A stretch of DNA of 47,033 bases, taken from positions 1-47,033 of the forward strand of contig JADRCO010000161.1 in the NCBI GenBank assembly GCA_021464525.1. Direction: 5' to 3'. A model generated the notes under the pieces. It saw only the letters and a list, made by a program, of their open reading frames with translations, was not told the origin of the DNA and made no database searches. Shown piece after piece: positions 1-12,037 of the stretch (within the stretch, counting starts at the first letter, position 1; each line of letters opens with the position of its first letter). The stretch is from Rhizophagus sp. LPA8_4_AMF (taxonomy: Eukaryota > Glomeromycota > Glomeromycetes > Glomerales > Glomeraceae). Both the position numbers and the translations under genes were made by a program.

Positions 1-531
1 ATAAGTACTACACATAAATATTTAATAAATGCTTTGGTAAACATTATGATGATAGTTTAATAATAATGCAATATCTATTTAAATTTAAGAAGTTTTTTAT
101 TATTAATAATATTATTATTATTTAGAAATTAGAAAATTCAGGAAATATACAATATAATACAAATTTATTATTTATTTATTAAATCTAAAGATTAATCAAT
201 CTTTTTTTTTGCATTTTATATTTTTAGTTTTTTAAGTATATTTTATATTTCAATATATACAAATTAATAATTTAATTAAAATAGATAATTTCATAAATTT
301 TTTTATATGAATCAAATAACTTTAAAATTAATAAAAAAGTAGTGTATAAGATTTATTTTATATTATTATTAATTTTGATTTGCATATATTTTTTTATAAA
401 GAAAAGAAATAAATTAAAGCTAAAAATTAAAAAAAAAAATATATCTTTCCTATGAATATAAAGTATTTAAATTTTTTCTTTTACTATCAATTAAAAATAA
501 TTGCTATATATACTTATAAACTTTTTTAATT

Positions 532-550
532 GTCCGAGCGTAGCGAGGAC
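532..550. repeat. Short GC-rich near-palindrome
   Basis: The 19-mer GTCCGAGCGTAGCGAGGAC stands out in very AT-rich DNA. Its ends GTCC and GGAC pair, and inner GC-rich triplets can partly pair. A related string, GCGCTACGCAGCG, occurs at about 38852-38864. It may be a dispersed repeat remnant or a small hairpin. Its function is unknown. Confidence 0.35.
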
Positions 551-624
551 TTTATATTGTAGAGCACTTATAACGAATTAATGATTTTGGATTAACCCAT
601 GAAATTTTCCTTCCGTCCATCCGC

Positions 625-632
625 TGACGTCA
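625..632. promoter_or_regulatory. CRE-type palindrome TGACGTCA
   Basis: A perfect TGACGTCA, the canonical bZIP (ATF/CREB) binding palindrome, sits in a locally less AT-rich patch (about 600-700). No gene was recognised immediately downstream, so a regulatory role is speculative. It could mark the promoter of an unrecognised transcript in 700-3000. Confidence 0.3.
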
Positions 633-2800
633 CCTCACTAATTACCCCTGTTTTTTCCTTTTTTGATATGCTTTACTTGTTTCACTGGCGATTTTGTAAC
701 ACTACTTATTTTATTTGGTGTTACGTATTTTTTAATCAAATTTTTTTTTTAATAAAAATAGATACCAAGTAAATGAGCGCGACGAACTTTAACGGTTTCC
801 GTTTTCCTAGTATATTTAATAAAAAGTGAATAGAAAAAGTAATGGGAAAGTGATGGGAGTGATGTGAAAAAAAAGTAGTTATTATATTAAATCTGTATCA
901 TATAAGTATGTAATACAATTTTTAATTTAGATATATATAATGCATATTTTACTAAAATAGTCAAATTTTTATAAAATCTTAAGCCAATATAAGAATCAGC
1001 ATATATGCATAAGAAATATATAGTAAAATACATTTTTTGTAATAATTTGATTTAGAAATGTGAACTTACTATCATTGGATTTTTTGTATTGAGACAAATT
1101 CAATAAGTATAAGATTCAATTACTGGATAGCTTAATACAGGGAGTATATAGAATAAGAAATTTTGAACTCCTATAATATATAATTCTGGCCAGAATTTAT
1201 ATATAAATTTTACATAAACTTAAATGTGAATTGTATGAAAGATGTTTGGAGTCTGATATAATTCTTTTATTTCTTTATAGTAATATATAAGAACATATAT
1301 TGATATTTTGGTTATACTAATACTTAAATTTACTCAGTATTATAAGCTAATGATCATATAAGTTTTAAAATTATTATTAACAAAAAGTTAATCATAATGC
1401 TGATAAGAATTAGATTTTGGCTTGCATTATAATTTGCTAATGAATTATATGTACCAATATTTTGATACACTGATATTTTTTTCCCAAAAAATTGTATTAG
1501 TTTATAAAAATTTAACTGTAGTATTAATTTTAACTAGTGTATTAAATATCTAATAAGTTTGTGATATATGACTGATATTTTACTACTGATATATATGTGA
1601 AATATGCATAATATCTATATTATATGTTACTAATTTTCTGCATTTTACTACAGATATGTATCTGATATACTCATATACATGTAATTGCTAAATATTATGT
1701 ATATATATGCCTGATAATATTAATTTTAACCTGTAATATTAAAACTATATCTTATCAAAATCTAAAATTTGAAATTATCTTCTATAGTAATAAATAATTA
1801 ATTTACTTAATAAATAAAATTATATTGAATTTTTTAACCTAAAATATATTAAATGTTTATATAAAAATATTTCAAATCCAAAATTCTTACCAAAATTACA
1901 TTTTTCAAAAATCAATCTAAAGGCTATTTATATATTATACTATAGTTTTATTATGTTTTATTAGGTAATTATTATATAACAAATATAAACAGGCAGTATG
2001 ATTTGCCTATTTGAACTGCTATCATTTATCAGTCTTAATTTATTGCATTCCGGTAATCTAAAATAATATGATATTTATCTAATTACATATATATAATTTG
2101 TTTTAACTTTGTTACTAGTATTTTAGAGAATAGTTATTTGCATATATTTGTAACTGGTGCAGTACATGAATATTCTAATTACTTTTTAATAAAAACAAAC
2201 TACTTTAAATAAGCTTTTAACAAGAAAAAAATTGACAAATAAAAATAAAGAGAAATAAAAAATTTTTTGAATATATAAGAAAAAAAATTTTTTTTTCTTT
2301 CATTTTATGCCAATATAACCTATATCTAACTTGTTATAAATATAAAATGACCAGGTTAGGTGAACTTTGTACAGAAAAAAAATATACATTCAAATTATTA
2401 AAACATTAGTTTTAACTATTTTGCATTTTCTTAAATAATTCATTTAAAACTAAAAATTTATAGTATTTGTAATCAAAAACAAAAAATCCTTTTAGTGTTC
2501 CTTTATTTAAAATTTAAACTCACGGATATTTATGAAACAAGTATTTATAGCATCTAAATCTTCCAATTTATCTCTAAAGCTGCCAATTAATTATATTTAT
2601 AATTTGATTATTGTTGAATTATCAATTTTCATATTTATTTTATGTAATTCCATTACACTTGAATAAAACTTCTTCATATGTATAAAATTGATTCTTATAA
2701 TTACATCATGATATATCTTGAGTCTATTTCACAACGCTACCTTCATAATAATGTCATGTTGACAAATAATTAATTCATCTATTAATCATAAGTTAACTAG

Positions 2801-3006
2801 ATTGGAACGAAGACAGAACCGCATTGCAGCTGCTATGACAGAATTAAAGAAATCATTCGTTTCCTTACGTATATTATTCATTACAAACAAAAAAAAAATG
2901 TTTATAAAATTTGTTTTTTTTAGAATTACGCGCTGTGGCAAGATCAAGAAATTCGGTTCTCCGTGAAAATATTAAAATGTTTCGATCTCGCAACCATCCA
3001 ATATGA
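2801..3006 (+). other. Possible two-exon coding remnant or gene tail
   Basis: An open stretch at 2801-2868 follows an AG and ends at a GT. Splicing to 2924-3006, which follows a T-run and TAG, keeps one frame to a TGA at 3004-3006. The roughly 50-residue product is basic and polar, with features such as RRQNRIAAAMTELKKSF and LRAVARSRNSVLRENIKMF, and could form helices or a coiled coil. No family is recognised and no start exon was found upstream. It may be the 3' end of a small gene, a relic, or chance. Confidence 0.25.
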
Positions 3007-3167
3007 AAAAGTCCGTGGATTATTAATTATAAAACCACTTGGAGAATGCGAGGACTCTCGGGAAGCGTCTTGCAGCTTTCCTAGGTGATATTTTGCCATA
3101 ATTAATGAACGATATCTACTTTTCTTATGACCTATAGCGCAGGATACACATGCGTATGGAGTACTCA

Positions 3168-3175
3168 TCACGTGA
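3168..3175. promoter_or_regulatory. TCACGTGA palindrome upstream of COA6
   Basis: This extended E-box lies about 100 bp upstream of the COA6 ATG. The same 8-mer occurs at 5377-5384, 21831-21838 and 25502-25509, each time in DNA upstream of a housekeeping gene. CACGTG is the known core site of bHLH factors such as Cbf1. Its use here is inferred. Confidence 0.4.
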
Positions 3176-3277
3176 ATATCAACAAATCGCTGATCTTTAA
3201 TAAAAGCAGAGTAAAAAAAAAAAATTTTTTTTAATTTCATCACATTTACATGCTCGAATTTGTTTTCATAAAATAAA

Positions 3278-3726
3278 ATGACTTCATCAACAAACACTCA
3301 ATCAATACCACCTTTACGCTCCCAAAGAGATCTCTGTTGGAAATTGCGAGATGAATATTTTGAATGTTTAGATAATATCAATAATTCGAATAGTGATGAT
3401 AAATTAATTGTTGACCCAGTTTCAGTACAAAATGATGAAAAAATGCAAAAATTGGTAAAAACATTTAATTGTTGGAAAAAAAAGGAAGAATATGAAAAAT
3501 CTTGTATTACAAGTTGGGTAAGTGAAGATGAAATCGAAGAAATTTTAATTATTCTGATGATTTTATTATTCATTAATATTCATAATTTCAATTTAAATTT
3601 ATATATAATCTAATCATTGAATGATGATATAATTGGTATAATTCAAATTTGAATTCGTAAAAGGTCGAATATTTTAATAAACGTAGACAATTGGAAATTA
3701 AACAACGTGAAATGTTAAATAAATGA
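3278..3726 (+). CDS. COA6: Cytochrome c oxidase assembly factor 6 (COA6)
   Basis: Two exons, 3278-3517 and 3664-3726, give 100 residues. The intron starts GTAAGT and ends AAG. The protein has the twin-cysteine pattern of COA6: C20-X9-C30 within CWKLRDEYFEC, and C65-X10-C76 within CWKKKEEYEKSC. The family's SWVEYFNKRR segment begins at the splice junction, and recovering it supports the splice. COA6 is a small soluble intermembrane-space protein that helps deliver copper to the CuA site of Cox2, working with SCO proteins. As with other CX9C proteins, import is expected through the MIA40 relay rather than a presequence, and none is visible. Length matches the family. The acidic loop between the motifs (residues 38-58) is unremarkable. 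Confidence 0.9.
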
Positions 3727-4182
3727 ATAAATATAAACTTTTTCGTTATATTTTGAGTAGGAATCTAATGAACTATTTATAGATAATTGATTAATTGATC
3801 ATTTAATTATAAAGTGGTTCGTAGTTAATTAATTTAATTATATAATTGATAAAATGTTAATAAATGTTTACGATAAATTTATCTTATTTTGCCACATATG
3901 GCTGAAAATGATTTATAGCTAATCATGAATCTTGACATATATACATTTAGTGTTATATATTTTCGTTGATGTATTATTCTCATTTATTAATCAAATATGT
4001 GTGATCTAGATAGACTTTTATCAAACTTTTTTTGTAGCTTAGATTTTACACTTGGAGAATTCTATTTAGACTTTTTTTTCATGATACAAAAAAAAAAGTA
4101 TAAAATAATCGCAGAAATTTTCTTCTTGTTTATTTTAAATCTTTTTATCTCCCTTTTTGCCTTTTTTTTCTCCCGAAAAAAA
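3727..4182. other. Intergenic region between COA6 and the WOPR gene
   Basis: AT-rich DNA holding the COA6 3' end (several AATAAA-like strings just past the stop) and the presumed WOPR promoter. T-rich tracts directly precede the proposed start at 4183. A reading frame at 3997-4245 is mostly poly-Phe/Lys and only its last ATG is used by the gene model. Confidence 0.5.
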
Positions 4183-5367
4183 ATGGAAGCTTATCGAGGT
4201 TCGTTAATTACTCGTTCGAGTTTATACTCGCGTAATTTATTTTAAAAAGAAGACTGTTTTCACCTTTGACTACATTCCAGGGAGAGTTGAAACTTTAAAT
4301 GATGCATTGATTATTTTTGGTAAGTTTAAAATAAATAAATTGTTCTCAATCGTCAAGTTACGTAATTTTTTTATTATATAATAGAAGCGTGCCGGCAGGG
4401 AATCCTTCATAAGACCACACGTCGGTTGCTGGAGAAAGAAAAAGAAGAATTACGTGGTGGAAAAGTGTAAGTATTTTATCGTAAAGATTATGAACTTTGT
4501 AGTTATTTTTTAATTTAAATTTTCTTTTTTTTCTCTCCTAGTTATGTGTTTGATGAAACTGAATCAGGGATAAAACGATGGACAGATGGGAGATTATGGA
4601 GCCCAAGTAGGATCATCAAAGATTTCCTAGTTTATCGTGAATTAGCAACACGTGATCTAAACATCAAACGTAATGAACCTTTGGACGATTTGTTACAAAA
4701 ACGAATAACTACCGAAGGACTTAAAGTACATCAATGTAGCAAAGGAACGTTTTTATTGAGGAAAGATGGTTTATTAAAGAAAACCCTAAGCATTAAATTT
4801 AACGAAACGTATCAACATATGATCATTTATGAAGATGTCGTCATTTCACCAGAATCATCTTTACCTCCTCGGGCGTTTGAAGAACTTCGATACCTTCAGC
4901 CTGGAGAAGATATTATAAATTCGGAAAAGATGCCAAAGATAAATAGAAATTATTCAAAAAAAATTCAAAAAAAGAGAAATGAACAACAACCAATACAATA
5001 TTTATCGAAACAATTATTATTGGATCCAAATTATCAACTTTATTATCAAACTGGTATTATTGGAGGAAGTTCGTTAGGAAGTACACTTTTAGGCGGCGCA
5101 TTAAATAATGATCAAATATACGTGAATGATAATATTATACCATCTACTAGCACTTTTGTTCCATATGGTGCTGTAAATTTGACAGTCGAAACTCCACTAT
5201 TGTGTATCCCTTGGTCACCTAATCAACCAATTAGTTTTAATAGTTCAAATATTAATTCTGCTATTTATCCTTCTATAAATCCTCCACTTCAACAAACTCA
5301 TTTTTTTAATAATTCTACAATTAGTAATGAAAATGATTCCGATATAGAAACTGAAAATTATGCATAG
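4183..5367 (+). CDS. WOPR-domain (Gti1/Pac2 family) transcription factor
   Basis: Four exons (4183-4198, 4281-4319, 4385-4466, 4542-5367) give 320 residues. WOPRa spans about residues 1-80: the start MEAYRGRVETLNDAL matches the family opening, followed by FEACRQG, then VFDETESGIKRWTDG and LWSPSRI, then FLVYREL. A WOPRb-like block, RKDGLLKKTLSIKF, lies near residues 119-132. WOPR proteins (Wor1, Ryp1, Gti1, Pac2, Sge1) are fungus-specific nuclear DNA-binding regulators of morphology, development and host interaction. The C-terminal third is Asn/Ser/Tyr-rich low complexity, as is common in this family. The first exon is only 16 nt and uses the unusual donor GTTCGT. I chose it because it restores the conserved N-terminus in frame. 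AATAAA at 5420-5425 is a plausible polyadenylation signal. Targets are unknown. Confidence 0.85.
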
Positions 5368-5757
5368 TTTAATCAATCACGTGATACTACGTTATAAATA
5401 TCTCATTATTTTTATTCGTAATAAAGTTAATACCCAGAGCTAGGGTTATTTAAAGCACCATCACGTTTCATTTTCCTCTGGAGAAATACATCAATAACTC
5501 CCTATAAAATGTACAGACAGTTTGTAAGCGAGTTAACTAAAAAATACATAAGTAAAATTGCAAGGCATGTAAAAAAATACTTATTATACAAAAGAAAGTT
5601 TCTCTTGTACTCACATAAAATAAAATAAAAATTTGTGATCGACTCGATAGGATTATCTATATCGGGTATAATTGCCGGATAAATTATCATAAAATAATGG
5701 GGGCTTGAAAATTGACTATTATTTTCAGTTCTGTCTTTATTAACACGAATTAAGCAA
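5368..5757. other. Intergenic region between the WOPR gene and SKI2
   Basis: Contains TCACGTGA at 5377-5384, AATAAA at 5420-5425 and moderately AT-rich DNA leading to the SKI2 start. No coding frame is supported; the minus-strand frame at 5502-5690 has no recognisable content. Confidence 0.5.
5377..5384. promoter_or_regulatory. TCACGTGA palindrome between WOPR and SKI2
   Basis: Second copy of the extended E-box. It lies 10 bp past the WOPR stop and about 375 bp upstream of the SKI2 ATG. It could serve SKI2 or simply sit in the WOPR 3' UTR. Confidence 0.3.
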
Positions 5758-8700
5758 ATGGATGATATTGCTGTATCAGGTTTAATTATTAAACCCTTTT
5801 TGTTTCTTAATTTCGTCGTTTTCTTTAGTGTATATTTCCTAATTAGTTATTAAATAATATTCCAGCTAGCACAAATGAGGATTTACTTGTAGTATGTATT
5901 AATAGTATAATTTTAATTATATCTCATTATTAGAGTTAATTTATTATTAAGTTCTACTTAACTAGCTACCAGTTGGACTTGGAAGACCCTTGTCGCGAGA
6001 AGAGGTACAACGAGACATAGAAGAAAGATATTTAATACCTCGTACTTCGTTCCCAACTTCATGGTTATTCAAATGTCAACAGTTAGTAATTTCTTAATCA
6101 ATAAATTTTAAAATATAGTAAAAATTCTGTTTATTTAAATATTTATTTGTAAGATTATTGGAACGTGAGCCCGATTTTATTTCATTAACTGTATTGGAAC
6201 CATCAAAACCACGAACTACGTTGGAAATTGCTCGAGATGGTCCTGATGGAAGAATTATTGGATATAAAGAAGTAACTGCATATATTTATATATTTGAAGC
6301 TTGAAAAAAAAGTTACTTTTTAAGGGTCTAATTAATTTGTTCGTGGTTAAAGGTTGTGGTTACTGATTTGAATTTGACTGTCAAAAATTCAACATCATTA
6401 TTACGTGAACCTGGATCTATAAATCATTTTGTCAGAGGATCTTCTAGTCAATTTCCATTTACTCCTGGTATGAGCTATTTAATTATATTAGTTTAATAAG
6501 ACATTTTGACTAAAATCGTTTTTTCTAGGTGGATTGGAACCTGAAGTGATGGTTGATGCAGAAGTGGTAAATGATATTATTGATAAGGAAATTCCGTTGA
6601 GTTTCGAAGATGGTTTGTATTATTCTATAATATGATGTAACGTAAGAGAATTTTTCTTTTATTAAAGCGTTATTTAATATAATAATATTACGTGCTTTTT
6701 TCCCATTAAATGTAAATACATATATGTATACTTTTTTCGTTCGATTTGAACTCTATCAAGTTGAAATTTTGTCGATACCTCCAGGATTTGACCGTGGTTT
6801 AATATTTGAAGGTACTAGATAGACAACTTTTTTGATTCTAAAAATTTAATTGTTGCAATAGTTCATAAAATGGAATCTTTTAATTTAACGTGCACTCAAT
6901 AGATGAAAAAGACCGTCAAATTCGATCTACAAATAAATATGTGGGATTAAATATTACTGATATGATTACTCATGACGAGGATGAACTGACCGAATTCCTT
7001 GAACCTTTGTATGAAACGGAAGATGTTCGATCTATTCTAGATAAAAAAGTACAAGAAGTTAGGATAACGCGCTATTGCAAGATATTTGTTAAATGTTTAA
7101 TAATATTTTGAACTAATATTATATTGTTTTACCTAAATAGGATATTGAACTCGTGAAAGTGGAGAAAAATGAAGAAATAAAAGAAACAAGTAAAGATATA
7201 AAAGACGAAGACTCTGTTGATAACCTTTTACCAACTCAGGTATGAAGATCACATCTAGTGTGTATAATAAATATTCAAAAAGTTGCCATATATAATATAT
7301 TCATTTACTTTCAGCCACCTCCACTTGAAGACTCAAGTGTAGCAAGTAAAGTAAGTAAAGCAAATTCTCGAAAGCAAGAGTGGGCTCATGAGGTAAAAAT
7401 GGATATGGAGAATTTTAAAGAACTTGTTCCAGAGCTTGCTTATGAGGTATGTATATTGAGAACAAGAAACAACAAACAAAAAACTAAAAATAAAGTTAAT
7501 ATTGACTTATATTTTTTAATTATAGTTCAAATTTGAATTGGATACATTTCAAAAACAAGCCATTTACCATCTGGAAAGTGGGGATTCAGTGTTTGTGGCT
7601 GCTCATACTTCAGCCGGTAAAACTGCAGTCGCTGAATATGCTATATCTTTAGCTTCAAAACATATGACACGGTATTTCTTAATAAAATACATTTATATTA
7701 TTCTTGCACGAACAATTGATATTAAGTCCTTTTTCTTTTTTAGAACTATATATACATCTCCGATTAAGGCTCTTTCAAATCAAAAATATAGTGATTTTAA
7801 AAATAAGTTTGATGATGTTGGTATATTAACAGGAGATATACAAATTCGACCTGAAGCTTCTTGTTTAATTATGACAACAGAAATTTTAAGGTCAATGTTA
7901 TATAAAGGAGCTGACTTGATCAGAGATGTTGAATTTGTTATATTTGATGAAGTTCATTATATTAATGATTCAGAGGTAAAATCTATTTTAGTTAAAGATT
8001 GGGTCATATTAGTCATATTAATGTATTCGATTTGTATTTTTTTACATAGCGTGGTGTGGTATGGGAAGAAGTTATTATTATGTTACCTGCTCACGTAAAT
8101 CTTGTTCTTTTATCGGCTACTGTACCGAATACAAAAGAATTTGCTGATTGGATTGGGTATAATATTTTATTGTGATATTTTACGATCTAAGTAAAAATTG
8201 GTTTTCCAACTCTAATTGTAAATCAATTTAAATAGGCGAACAAAAAAGAAAGAAATTCATGTAATTAGTACACTTAAACGTCCTGTACCACTTGAACATT
8301 ATTTATATGCTGAAAATGAACTTTATAAAATTGTTGATGCGAAAAAAAACTTCTTGGATCCAGAGTATGTAAACCACCATGTAGGGAAAACTAATAAATG
8401 TTTAAGATATCTAATTTTTACATTATTGCAGATGGAAGAAAGCTCAGAATGCATTAAACAAAGAGAAAGAGTCGAAAGGAAATGCTAATGACGCCCGTGG
8501 AGGACGTGGAGGACGAGGACGTGGAAGTGGTCGCAATGGTACCAGACAAAGAGGTAGAGGTGGAGGTGGGGGTGGAGGAGGTCCTAGAGTTCAGCAACAG
8601 GTATTTTTTTTTACATCTGAGATTTCTTTATTTTTTATAGTATTCAATAATTTACTAATAATAATTACTTTCAAACTTAAAGCAAAATAAAAATTTATGG

Positions 8701-11700
8701 ACAAATATTATTAATTTATTGAAAAAAAGAGATTTATTACCAGTAATAAATTTTACTTTCTCAAAAAAGAGATGTGATGACTTTGCTGCAGCTCTTAGTA
8801 ATTTGGATCTTTGTACTAACTCCGAGAAAAGTGAGATACACGTTTTTATCGAGAAAAGTTTGACTCGTCTAAACGGTAAGACTCGGATAAAATTGTAGTA
8901 AAATTTAATTTCAATTTTGAGGAAAAATGGGAAACTAATGGTAATATATTGTTTGTTCTTTAATGTTAGAATCTGACAAAACATTACCTCAAGTATTGAG
9001 AATTAGAGAATTATTGAAAAGAGGTATTGCTGTACATCATGGTGGATTACTTCCAATCATTAAAGAGGTTAGTATTGTAATGATGCTTTACTATTAGTAA
9101 TTGAAGAAAGATTTAATAAATATAGTCTACTTAAAATAGATGGTAGAGATCCTATTTGGAAGAAAGCTGGTTAAAGTTCTTTTTGCCACAGAAACTTTCG
9201 CTATGGTAACTTGAATTCTTTTCAAAAAAAGATTGCAATTTTGCTTTACGCTGTTTAAAACATTTTAACTCGATAGGGTATAAATATGCCGGCACGTACA
9301 GTTGTATTTTCTGAAATAAGAAAACATGATGGAAAAGATTTTCGTAATTTGTTGCCGGGAGAATATACACAAATGTCTGGACGTGCGGGAAGACGTGATA
9401 TAGATCAATTTGGTTTTGTTATTATTACTCCTAAAAATGGCGAAGCTCCTAATGTGGGTAGAAAATCTATTATTTGTTTTTAATAGCAATCTAAATTAAT
9501 GCAAATTTAATATCTCTTTTTTTTCACAGCCATCTTTACTTAATGAGATGATATTGGGTAAGCCTACGAAATTGGAGTCCAAATTTCGTCTCACTTATAA
9601 TATGATACTTAATTTATTACGTGTTGAGGCCTTGCAAGTAGAAGACATGATTAAACGAAGTTTTTCTGAGAATAAAACTCAGAAAATGTTGCCGATGCAT
9701 CAAAAAAGTTTTGCGGAAGTGAGTTTATCAATAGTTGTTATTCTCTTAATCACTATGAAAATATTATGTTAACTTACAAATATGTTAAAATGGCAGAGTG
9801 AAAACAGGCTTAGCACATTTCAAAAACTTGACTGCTCTATATGTACTCGAGATATAAATGATTATTATGATGTTTCGGCGGATATTGTTAGATTAACTTC
9901 TTCTCTTTATAATAAAATCATTAATTCGTCCAATTCGCACATAGTATATAAAGCTTTAAGTCCGGGAAGAATAGTTATCATTAATAACGGCGTAAGTTAA
10001 TTTATTTTCTAGTTATATTTTAATGCATAAATTGTACGTGAATATATATAATATGTCTATCAATGGTCATATAGGCTTATAGGAATGTAGCGGCTGTTAT
10101 ATTGAAGTCACCACCTAAAAATAAGCCTCTTTTGGCATCAGCAGGCTCAAAAACTGTTCCTAATGACAAAACATATAAAGTCTTTATGCTTTTAGACAAG
10201 GATAACAACATGTCTGAACGAGGTTAGCCTTCTATTTATCTAAGTAATTTTAAAGATTTAATTAAACTCTAATTGAATAAATTCGTATCCTATTATCCAA
10301 CTAGAGAGTTCACCGCTTCCTGTCACAAGGTTATCTATTCCTAATCCAAATTCATATACACACAAAATAGATGCTATACCTTACAGAGATATTGCTTTTA
10401 TAACGAAAACTTCTATCAAAGTATGCTCTGCTGTTTATCATTTCATATTGTGATATTACTTAAATATAAATTTATATTATAGGTAAACTCCGATAATATT
10501 GATAAGAATGATAAAGGTGAAATTACTAGAATATCTCTAGAGTTATTGCGGTATGCAGATACAACACAAAAAGGTAGGAAAAGATCGTATTTTTACAAAA
10601 TTCAACTTGGATTGGAATTAACTTTAATTAACGAATAATTTCTGTAGATAGAATAATTGAATATGATTGGTCAAAAATATCTGAGTTTGATTTTAGAATT
10701 AACTTGAAAGAAAGAGATAATTTAATGGAAAAATTAAATTTATTTCAGTGTATAATGTGTACAGAGTTTATTGAACATGTAATTAATATGTTATATTTAA
10801 CTCTTATTTCATTGTTTTATGGGTTTAATATCTCATTTTACTTATTTTTATTTTATTTTGGTTTATTTTATTTTTATGTTTGAAGTATAAAAATATACAT
10901 AAAGAACGATTACTTAAAAGAAACTTGGATGATTTAAAAAATACTATATCGGAACAAAATCTAGAATTGTACCCGGATTTTGAACAAAGAATAGGTGTAT
11001 TACAAAAACTCAATTATATTGATGAGGATCGTATCTTACAGCTGAAAGGTCGAGTTGCATGTGAGGTAAAATCATATTATTTCTAACGTTATAGTTGAAT
11101 ATAGAGAATAAATATATTAACATGTCTAATTAATTAACTTAACTTAGATCAATTCAGCCGATGAATTGATTGTTACTGAATTAATATTTGAAAATGTTTT
11201 AGCAGATTATGAAGCTGAGGAGATTGTCGCTTTGTTATCATGTTTCATATTCCAAGAAAAAAATAAAAGTGTTGTCCCACCAAACCTTACACCAAGGTTA
11301 AAGAAAGTATGTATTATGATAAAGTTAATCACATAATATCATACAAATTTAGAATAATAATACAATTAAATTATTTTATAGGGATTAAAAACTATATATG
11401 ATCTTGCATGTCGTGTTGATAATGTACAGCTTGAATTTGGCATTTCCCCTTCTGAAGACGAAGATTTTAGAGATTTTAATGATAAAGATTTTAAAGATCC
11501 TAAAGATCCTAGAAATTTTAAAAATCCTAGAGATCCTAAAAATTCTGGAGATCCTAAGAATCCTAAAGATCCTAAAGATCCTAAAAATTCTAAAGATGTC
11601 GATGATGAAATTAAACATATTAGACATAAGCATATAAAATATGGACTGGTTGAAGTTGTTCATGAATGGGCTAAAAAAACGGTAATAATTAATGATTTTA

Positions 11701-12037
11701 TCACATAAACATAATATAAATCATAACTTTTATATTAACTTTTTGATTTTTAATCATTAGGAATTTATAAAGATTAAAGAATTAACTGATGTATCAGAAG
11801 GATCTATCGTAAGATGCATTACAAGATTAGATGAAACTTGCAGAGAAGTTAAAAGTGCCGCTAGAATTATTGGTGATTCTTCATTATTTAATAAAATGGA
11901 AGAAGCTCAACAACGTATTAAACGTGACATTGTATTTGCTAAAAGTTTGGTAAGTGATAAGAAATTTTCGGTTTCATTAACATTAACTTTTTTATGATAC
12001 TAAACAAACTTTTTGTTCTTTTCTTTAGTATTTTTAA
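5758..12037 (+). CDS. SKI2: Ski2-like DEVH-box RNA helicase of the SKI complex
   Basis: Thirty exons give 1313 residues (yeast Ski2 is about 1287). Exons: 5758-5779, 5866-5891, 5966-6081, 6154-6271, 6353-6467, 6529-6612, 6761-6811, 6903-7057, 7141-7239, 7315-7446, 7526-7671, 7744-7975, 8050-8156, 8236-8364, 8432-8600, 8683-8875, 8970-9067, 9140-9205, 9277-9453, 9530-9718, 9797-9991, 10075-10222, 10305-10420, 10483-10573, 10648-10778, 10886-11065, 11148-11306, 11382-11681, 11761-11949, 12029-12037. Walker A AHTSAGKT has its Lys at 338; the DEVH box is 423-426, SAT 454-456, and QMSGRAGRR 718-726. A Gly/Arg-rich insert lies at about 532-562. The arch/insertion domain and a C-terminal DSHCT region ending KSLYF follow. 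With Ski3 and Ski8 (not in this window), Ski2 feeds mRNA to the cytoplasmic exosome for 3'-5' decay. A tandem Lys-Asp/Asn-Pro repeat (about 1176-1220) interrupts the C-terminal domain. The starting exons and the exon 8 donor are least certain. AATAAA lies at 12067-12072. Confidence 0.92.
11451..11600 (+). repeat. Coding 9-bp minisatellite inside SKI2 exon 28
   Basis: Degenerate copies of AAAGATCCT and near variants (AAAAATCCT, AGAGATCCT) run in tandem through exon 28. They encode about 45 residues of Lys/Arg-Asp/Asn-Pro or -Phe/-Ser triplets (about 1176-1220). The number of copies stays a multiple of three bases, so the helicase frame is kept. The complement is also open, which creates a mirrored Ile/Arg/Phe-rich frame on the minus strand with no coding meaning. 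Confidence 0.8.

Larger units (their letters stand above)
1..3277. other. Gene-poor AT-rich region upstream of COA6
   Basis: No long coding frame is visible on either strand. The stretch is dominated by A/T runs. Points of structure are a GC-rich near-palindrome at 532-550, a perfect CRE-type TGACGTCA at 625-632, a perfect 16 bp palindrome AATTCTGGCCAGAATT at 1182-1197, and a possible two-exon coding remnant at 2801-3006. The last ~270 bases before the COA6 start are the likely COA6 promoter and hold TCACGTGA at 3168-3175. Confidence 0.6.

Noticed and set aside
3997..4245. 82-residue plus-strand frame as a separate gene
   Set aside because: Mostly Phe/Leu/Lys from T- and A-runs. Only its internal ATG at 4183 fits as the WOPR start.
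11385..11663. Minus-strand Ile/Arg/Phe repeat protein
   Set aside because: It is the mirror of the SKI2 KDP minisatellite; the plus frame is a conserved helicase exon.
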